NCBI GenBank assembly: GCA_017428105.1
Contig: JAFRRM010000004.1
Span: forward strand, 186,001 to 250,000
Reading direction: 5' to 3'
DNA from: Lachnospiraceae bacterium
GTDB taxonomy: Bacteria; Bacillota; Clostridia; Lachnospirales; Lachnospiraceae
Length of the DNA stretch: 64,000 bases
Shown here: piece after piece, positions 58,975 to 64,000 of the stretch
Position numbering within the stretch: position 1 is the stretch's first letter
Layout: each line of letters begins with the position of its first letter
Program-made: the position numbers and the translations under genes
Notes under the pieces: model-generated
Seen by the model: only the letters and a program-made list of their open reading frames with translations
What the model was told of the DNA's origin: nothing
Databases searched by the model: none

Positions 58975-60420
58975 ATGAAAAACATCTACGAGGCCAGAAA
59001 CATTTCCATGATGATGGACCTGTACGAACTGACCATGGCGAACGGCTATTTCCTGGAGGAACAGGAAAAGAAGAAGGTGGCGTTCGACGTCTTTTACCGT
59101 CGGAACCCGGACGAGGGCGGCTTTGCGATCTTCGCGGGCCTGGAGCAGATCCTGCAGTATCTGGAGGGCATGCGCTTTGAGGAGGAGGACATCGCGTACC
59201 TTCGCTCCCTGGGCCATTTTGATGAAAAATTCCTGGCCTATCTGGCGGATTTCCGCTTCCACGGCGACGTGTTCGCGTTCCCGGAAGGGACGGTCATGTA
59301 TCCGAACGAGCCCATCATCACGGTGGTGGCGGACCTGGTGGAGGCGCAGCTGATCGAAACGGAACTGCTGGCGCAGGTGAACCACCAGTCGCTGATCGCA
59401 ACGAAGGCCAACCGCATCGTGCGGGCGGCCAAGGGGCGCAGCGTATCGGACTTCGGCGCAAGACGCGCCCACAATAACGACGCGGCCATCTACGGCGCCC
59501 GCGCCTGCTACATCGGCGGCGTGAACGGCACCGCGACGGTCTCCTCCGGCCAGGAATTCGGCATTCCCGTCGGCGGCACCATGGCCCACAGCTGGGTCAT
59601 GTTCTATAAGGACGAACTGGAAGCGTTCCGGCGGTTCGCGGCGCGCTATCCGCACAACTGCATCCTGCTGGTGGATACGTACGACGTGCTGAAGGTCGGT
59701 GTGCCGCACGCGATCCAGGTATTTCAGGAGATGCGCGAGCAGGGCATTCAGTCGCGCTATTTCGGCATCCGCCTGGACTCCGGCGACCTGGCGTATCTGT
59801 CCCGCACGGCGCGCGCCATGCTGGACGAGGCGGGCTTCCCGGAGGCGAAGATCGTGGTCAGCAACTCGCTGGATGAATATACCATCCGCTCCATCCTGAA
59901 CCAGGGCGGCTGCATCGACGCGTTCGGCGTGGGCGAGCGCATGATCACGGCCAAGTCGGAGCCGGTGTTCGGCGCGGTCTACAAGCTCTGCGCGGTGGAA
60001 GAGAACGGCGTGATGATGCCCCGCATCAAGATCTCCGAAAACATTGAGAAAGTGACCAATCCCGGGCTGAAGAAGGTGTACCGCCTGCACAACGCGAAAG
60101 GCCAGAGCATCGTGGATATCCTGGCGCTGCAGGACGAGACGCCGGAGACCATCACGGACATGCTGGATCCGGAGAAGCCGTGGAAATTGTATCCCACGGA
60201 AGGATTCCGCTTCACGGAACTGCAGACCTGCGTGATGAAGGACGGCGTGAGACAGACGCCGCCGGAAGACATGGCCGTGATCCGTCAGCGCGTGAAGGAC
60301 CAGCTGGCAACGGAAGTCTGGGTGGAAGAACAGCGTTTTGAGAACCCGCACAAACATTATCTGGACATGACGCCCGCTTACTATCAGGAGAAGATGCGGC
60401 TGCTGCAGGAGGAGATGTAA
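58975..60420 (+). CDS. pncB: Nicotinate phosphoribosyltransferase
   Basis: A 481-residue enzyme that makes nicotinate mononucleotide from nicotinate and PRPP, with ATP. MDLYELTMANGYF near residue 13 is the family beginning. GTATVSSGQEFGIPVGGTMA (about residues 185-204), the HSWVMFY that follows, and IRLDSGDLAYLSRTAR near 268 are conserved core motifs. The start at 58975 follows ACGGAGGACAAC; the frame opens 27 bases earlier without a site. A TATAAT at 58901-58906 gives it its own promoter about 70 bases up. The next gene overlaps by one base (TAATG). Confidence 0.95.
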   Translation: MKNIYEARNISMMMDLYELTMANGYFLEEQEKKKVAFDVFYRRNPDEGGFAIFAGLEQILQYLEGMRFEEEDIAYLRSLGHFDEKFLAYLADFRFHGDVFAFPEGTVMYPNEPIITVVADLVEAQLIETELLAQVNHQSLIATKANRIVRAAKGRSVSDFGARRAHNNDAAIYGARACYIGGVNGTATVSSGQEFGIPVGGTMAHSWVMFYKDELEAFRRFAARYPHNCILLVDTYDVLKVGVPHAIQVFQEMREQGIQSRYFGIRLDSGDLAYLSRTARAMLDEAGFPEAKIVVSNSLDEYTIRSILNQGGCIDAFGVGERMITAKSEPVFGAVYKLCAVEENGVMMPRIKISENIEKVTNPGLKKVYRLHNAKGQSIVDILALQDETPETITDMLDPEKPWKLYPTEGFRFTELQTCVMKDGVRQTPPEDMAVIRQRVKDQLATEVWVEEQRFENPHKHYLDMTPAYYQEKMRLLQEEM

Positions 60421-61220
60421 TGGAAGGATACGAACGGACCGCCCCCTTTGAGGCGGAAAAAGTCCGCGACAAACTGGTGGAGATGATCCGCGAACACACG
60501 GCCCGCTGCGGGATCACCCGCGCGGTGCTGGGCGTGTCCGGCGGCAAGGACAGCACGGTGGCGGCCGCCCTGTGCGCCCGCGCGCTGGGCCCGGAGAACG
60601 TCTGGGGCATCATGCTGCCGGACGGCGTGCAGGCGGATATCTCGGATTCGCAGGAAGTCTGCCGGTCGCTGGGGATCAACACCCGCACGGTAAACATCGG
60701 CGCGATGCATGAGGCGCTGAAGGCGGCCGTGAAGGCCGGGCTTCCGGAGGACATCTTCCCCGGCGGCGAGCCCATCGCCACGGAACGGGAAAGCAACATC
60801 AACGTGGGGCCGCGCCTCAGGATGACCACGCTGCGCTACATCGCCCAGGCCCTGGGCGCCTTCCTGTGCGGCACCGGCAACCTGTCCGAGCGCATGGTGG
60901 GCTACTGCACCAAGGACGGCGATACCAGCTGCGATTTCAACCCGCTGGGCCTGCTGACCAGCAAGGAAGTGGTCGCGGTGGGCAGGACGCTGGAAGAACT
61001 GCCGCGGTTCCTGGTGGAGAAGGCTCCGAGCGACGGCCTCTCCGGCAAGACGGACGAGGAGCGTCTGGGCGTGACCTACCAGCAGATCCACGACTGGATC
61101 CGGAAGGGATCTTCCGGTGATGCGGCCGCGGACGGGGTGATCCGGAAGAAATGGGCCTCCAGCGCGCATAAGCGCCGGATGCCTCCGATCCTGGATCCGT
61201 TTTCCGGAGAGATCGTATGA
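60420..61220 (+). CDS. nadE: NAD(+) synthetase (ammonia-dependent type)
   Basis: The 266-residue final enzyme of NAD synthesis; it amidates deamido-NAD. The ATP pyrophosphatase P-loop is GVSGGKDSTVAAAL (about residues 39-52). ESNINVGPRLRMTTLRYIA and LCGTGNLSERMVGYCTKDGD are the conserved substrate-binding and NaAD segments. There is no N-terminal glutaminase domain, so it uses free ammonia. Its start overlaps the pncB stop by one base and its stop overlaps the nadD start by 4 bases, so translation of all three is coupled. Confidence 0.95.
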   Translation: MEGYERTAPFEAEKVRDKLVEMIREHTARCGITRAVLGVSGGKDSTVAAALCARALGPENVWGIMLPDGVQADISDSQEVCRSLGINTRTVNIGAMHEALKAAVKAGLPEDIFPGGEPIATERESNINVGPRLRMTTLRYIAQALGAFLCGTGNLSERMVGYCTKDGDTSCDFNPLGLLTSKEVVAVGRTLEELPRFLVEKAPSDGLSGKTDEERLGVTYQQIHDWIRKGSSGDAAADGVIRKKWASSAHKRRMPPILDPFSGEIV

Positions 61221-62536
61221 AGATCGGTTTAGTGGGCGGGACCTTTGATCCCATCCATCGGGGCCATGTGCTGCTGGGCGAATACGCCCGGCAGCAGTTT
61301 CATTTGGATGGGATCTGGTTCCTGCCGGCGGGACAGCCCTACTTTAAGGAAGGCAAAAAAGTTTCTCCGGCGGCCGACCGGCTGGCCATGACCCGGCGCG
61401 CGCTGGACGGCCTGGACTGGGCCCGGGTCTGTGATATGGAACTCAGGCGTGAAGGCCGCACCTACACCTGCGAAACGGTGGAGCAGCTGAACGCCGCGTT
61501 CCCGCAGCATGAATTCAGTTTTATTTTCGGCGCCGACTGCCTGGACCAGCTGGACAGCTGGCGGGCGCCGGAGAGGATCCTGGCGGGCGCCCGGATCATT
61601 GCAGCCAGCCGGGGCAGCGGGGCGGATCATAAAGCGATGGAGCGGAAAGCCGCCGCGCTCATGGAACGCTTCGGCGGCGAGATCTGCGTGATGCCGTTCC
61701 TGGAACTGGACGTTTCCTCCACCCTGGTCCGCGAGCGGATGCGGGACGGAAAGGACGTGTCCGACCTGCTTCCGGAAGCGGTGGCGGCGTATGCGGAGCG
61801 GCAGGGCCTGTACCGGGATGATGCGCCGGAGGCGGAAAAGCCCGCGGCGGATCCGGCGGCCGCAGCAGCCGGTGCGCAGCCCTCTTTTTCTGCTGTGATC
61901 TTCGACATGGACGGCACGCTGCTGGACACGGAGCGCCTGTTCATCGACGCCTGGGAGGAAGCGGAAGGGAACGCTTCTCCGGCACTGCATGACGCGCTGG
62001 TCGCCATCATCGGCGTGACGCGGGAACGCTCGGAGGAGATCATTTATGAGCGCCTGGGCCGGGATTATCCGTACGAAGCCCGCCGCCTCGCGGTGGACGA
62101 AGTTTTCCGCCGGGCCAGGGAAAACGGAACGCTGCCCGTCAAGGCCGGCGCGGCGCAGATCCTGCGGACATTGTGGCGAAAGGGCTATAAAATGGGCCTG
62201 GCTTCCTCCACGGAGCGGGAACTGGTGATCCCGGAGCTGGAAGCGGCGGGCCTGACCGGATATTTCGACGCCGTGATCTGCGGCGGCGATGCGGCCCGGG
62301 GCAAGCCGGCTCCGGACATTTTCCTCAAGGCGGCGCAAGCGGTGCACACGGATCCGGCCCGCTGCCTTGCGGTGGAGGACTCGCGCAACGGCATCCTGGC
62401 GGCGCATGCAGCGGGCATGATCCCGCTGATGGTCCCGGACCTGATCCCGCCGGACGCGGAGCTTCGCGCCCTGGCGGCGGCCGTCTGCCCGGATCTGGCG
62501 GCGGCGGAGAAATGGATCGCAGCCCGGGAAACTTAA
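61217..62536 (+). CDS. nadD: Nicotinate-nucleotide adenylyltransferase fused to a HAD phosphatase
   Basis: A 439-residue two-domain protein. Residues 1-200 are NadD, which joins ATP and nicotinate mononucleotide: KIGLVGGTFDPIHRGHVLL (2-20, with HxGH), FIFGADCLDQLDSW and ELDVSSTLVRERM (the ISSTxVR motif). A Pro/Ala-rich linker (about 200-224) leads to a HAD hydrolase (225-439): VIFDMDGTLLDTE with D230/D232, KPAPDIFLKAAQ, and VEDSRNGILAAHAAG. It resembles beta-phosphoglucomutase or nucleotidase-type HADs with a helical cap. The fusion is uncommon: NadD is more often beside yqeK. The phosphatase could act on a pyridine nucleotide or pathway by-product. ATG overlaps the nadE stop (ATGA). Confidence 0.92.
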   Translation: MKIGLVGGTFDPIHRGHVLLGEYARQQFHLDGIWFLPAGQPYFKEGKKVSPAADRLAMTRRALDGLDWARVCDMELRREGRTYTCETVEQLNAAFPQHEFSFIFGADCLDQLDSWRAPERILAGARIIAASRGSGADHKAMERKAAALMERFGGEICVMPFLELDVSSTLVRERMRDGKDVSDLLPEAVAAYAERQGLYRDDAPEAEKPAADPAAAAAGAQPSFSAVIFDMDGTLLDTERLFIDAWEEAEGNASPALHDALVAIIGVTRERSEEIIYERLGRDYPYEARRLAVDEVFRRARENGTLPVKAGAAQILRTLWRKGYKMGLASSTERELVIPELEAAGLTGYFDAVICGGDAARGKPAPDIFLKAAQAVHTDPARCLAVEDSRNGILAAHAAGMIPLMVPDLIPPDAELRALAAAVCPDLAAAEKWIAARET

Positions 62537-62614
62537 ATTATTCTTCACCTCTTGCAACAATCGGCCGGTCTGATCGGTATTCCTGGCAAAGAGCACAACA
62601 GGAGGTTGATCTCA

Positions 62615-63925
62615 ATGAAAGCGGGAAAGAAAATGATTGCCATATTCATGATCATCGCACTGATCCTGTGCACGGCGGCATGCGGCGCCTCCGAAAATGT
62701 ACAGGGGAACAAAGAAACCGGAAGCGGCGCGGCGGCTCCGGGTCCTAAAAAAGTGCAGGCCGCGGACCTGCTGGAAGCCTTCACGGCCCAGCCGGTAGAA
62801 GGTAAAGAAGCGGACGATGCCTTTAAGGCCGCCGCGTTTGACTGGGCCGCGAAACTGTTCAGCCGGGCTTATGCGGGCGAAGAAGAGAACAAGACCATGC
62901 TGGTCTCCCCGCTGTCCGTCCTGATCGCGCTGTCCATGACCGCGAACGGCGCGCGCGGCGAGACCCTGCGGGAGATGGAGCAGGCCCTGGGCGGGCTGGG
63001 CATCGACGATCTGAACGCCTACCTGCATACCTACTTAAAGTCCCTGCCTTCCTCGGAACTGGCTAAATTCGCGTTTGCGAACGCGGTCTGGTTCAAGGAC
63101 GATCCGGACTTTTACGTGGAGGACGCATTCCTGCAGAAAGTCACGGACTATTATGACGCGGCGGTCCGCAAGGCGCCGTTCGACGAGACCACCGTACAGG
63201 AAATCAACCAGTGGGTCGCCCTGCACACGGACGATATGATCCAAAAACTCCTGGAGGAATTAAAGGACGGCGACCGCATGGTCCTGGTCAACGCCCTGGT
63301 CTTCGACGCCAAGTGGCAGGTCCCGTTCCTGGAAGAGGAATGCAGAGAGGACGTATTTACCGGTCTGGACGGCCGGAAGGGCACGGCCACCTTTATGTCG
63401 CAGGAGATCCATTCCTATATCGAGAGCGACGAGGCGATCGGCTTTACCAAGTCCTACAAAGATGATACCTACCGTTTCGTGGCGCTGCTGCCCAAGGATG
63501 AGAACGGCTTTGAGGATTTCGTGAAGGGCCTGACCGGAGAGAAATTGGCGGCGCTGCTCGGCAGTGACACCCATGACAGGACCGTGATCCGGGTGCCCAA
63601 GTTCAGCTATGATTACAGCACGAGCCTGGTGCAGACCCTGCGGTCGCTGGGTATGCAGACCGCTTTTACGGACGCCGCGGACTTCTCCGGCATCAGTACC
63701 GGTGAAGCGCTGTGCATCGGCGATGTGCTCCACAAGACCCACATCGACCTGGATTCCGAAGGCACCCGCGCCGCCGCCGTCACCGCCGTCATGGTCGTGA
63801 GCGCGACGGCCGTCATGCAGCCGCCGCGCCATGTGACGCTGGACCGGCCTTTCGTCTATATGATCGTGGACTCCGCGACGAATCTGCCGGTGTTCATGGG
63901 GACCGTGACCGGGTTCGGCGAGTAA
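62615..63925 (+). CDS. Serpin family lipoprotein (protease inhibitor)
   Basis: A 436-residue exported serpin. A lipoprotein signal ends at C23 (IIALILCTAAC). The serpin fold begins about residue 65 with ENKTMLVSPLSVLIALSMTA, continues through FAFANAVWFKDD and VNALVFDAKWQVPF, and ends with the shutter/final strands HVTLDRPFVYMIVDSATNLP. The reactive loop begins with the inhibitory hinge EGTRAAAVT (E382 onward), so inhibition of serine proteases is likely. Counting from the hinge puts alanine near P1, suggesting elastase-like targets. ATG follows AGGAGGTTGATCTCA; it is anchored on the cell surface and could meet host proteases. Confidence 0.92.
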   Translation: MKAGKKMIAIFMIIALILCTAACGASENVQGNKETGSGAAAPGPKKVQAADLLEAFTAQPVEGKEADDAFKAAAFDWAAKLFSRAYAGEEENKTMLVSPLSVLIALSMTANGARGETLREMEQALGGLGIDDLNAYLHTYLKSLPSSELAKFAFANAVWFKDDPDFYVEDAFLQKVTDYYDAAVRKAPFDETTVQEINQWVALHTDDMIQKLLEELKDGDRMVLVNALVFDAKWQVPFLEEECREDVFTGLDGRKGTATFMSQEIHSYIESDEAIGFTKSYKDDTYRFVALLPKDENGFEDFVKGLTGEKLAALLGSDTHDRTVIRVPKFSYDYSTSLVQTLRSLGMQTAFTDAADFSGISTGEALCIGDVLHKTHIDLDSEGTRAAAVTAVMVVSATAVMQPPRHVTLDRPFVYMIVDSATNLPVFMGTVTGFGE

Positions 63926-63968
63926 AGCGGGAGACGGCTTTCAGGAAACTGTTCCGACAAATAAAACA

Positions 63969-64000
63969 GCGGCATGACCTGCGGGCCATGCCGCTTTCTT
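63969..64000 (+). terminator. Serpin gene terminator
   Basis: Arms GCGGCATG and CATGCCGC with a ten-base loop are followed by TTTCTT at the window edge. Confidence 0.8.

Overview
The window looks like chromosome of a high-GC anaerobic Clostridia-type member of the Bacillota. Several things point that way: a pyruvate phosphate dikinase, a DUF4364 regulator, QueH, EcfA1/EcfA2, the order rpmE - DUF1385 - prmC - prfA, CIRCE (HrcA-type) heat-shock control, tRNA genes without encoded CCA, and strong AGGAGG ribosome binding sites. I assign no genus. Most of the sequence is GC-rich. Two stretches are visibly AT-richer and look acquired: about 44.4-46.8 kb (mobile-element debris around an hsp20 gene) and 52.5-55.6 kb (one large helicase-nuclease gene).

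Layout. 1-8.2 kb: the 3' part of thrS, then an iron-sulfur-type flavoprotein, trpS, a beta-CASP RNase-like protein, queH, and an 819-residue protein joining an adenosine-deaminase-like core to a SLOG/Rossmann-like C-terminal region. 8.3-21 kb: DUF4364 diverging from rho; a small sigma-region-4-like gene diverging from rpoB-rpoC; then ecfA1-ecfA2. 20.9-24.99 kb (minus strand): antiporter and YjiH-type membrane protein, DUF5662, upp. 25.2-29.7 kb: efp, a sigma-like protein without region 4, and ppdK. 29.8-39.7 kb: a same-strand run of mostly accessory genes (NYN-LOTUS RNase, P1 peptidase, three unknown proteins, threonine dehydratase, nitroreductase, GNAT, CDP-alcohol phosphotransferase, ADP-ribosylglycohydrolase with an APH-like kinase).

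40.0-43.4 kb: a compact operon encoding an SPFH protein, a divergent NAD-kinase-like protein, a Nudix protein with a likely winged-helix C-terminus, and an ECF S component. It starts from a consensus promoter carrying two near-identical palindromes 32 bp apart. A DUF218 lipoprotein follows. 44.4-46.8 kb: decayed element region with two tandem tRNA-like modules, a CIRCE-controlled hsp20 and an IS200-type tnpA remnant with a fold-back hairpin over its ribosome binding site. 46.8-52.5 kb: tRNA-Asp and tRNA-Leu, rpmE, DUF1385, prmC, prfA, tRNA-Val, argS. 52.6-55.6 kb: the helicase-nuclease gene. 55.7-64 kb: nitroreductase, RluA-type pseudouridine synthase, SDR, a complete nicotinamide-to-NAD salvage run (pncA, pncB, nadE, nadD) whose NadD is fused to a HAD phosphatase, and a lipoprotein serpin.

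A theme across the right half is NAD and ADP-ribose chemistry: ADP-ribosylglycohydrolase, NAD-kinase-like, Nudix, nicotinamidase, NAPRT, NAD synthetase and NadD. The best candidates for undescribed biology are the SPFH/NAD-kinase-like/Nudix operon with its double operator, the deaminase-SLOG-like protein, the helicase-nuclease island, and the tandem tRNA-like modules upstream of hsp20. All functions were inferred by reading motifs; no database search was run.
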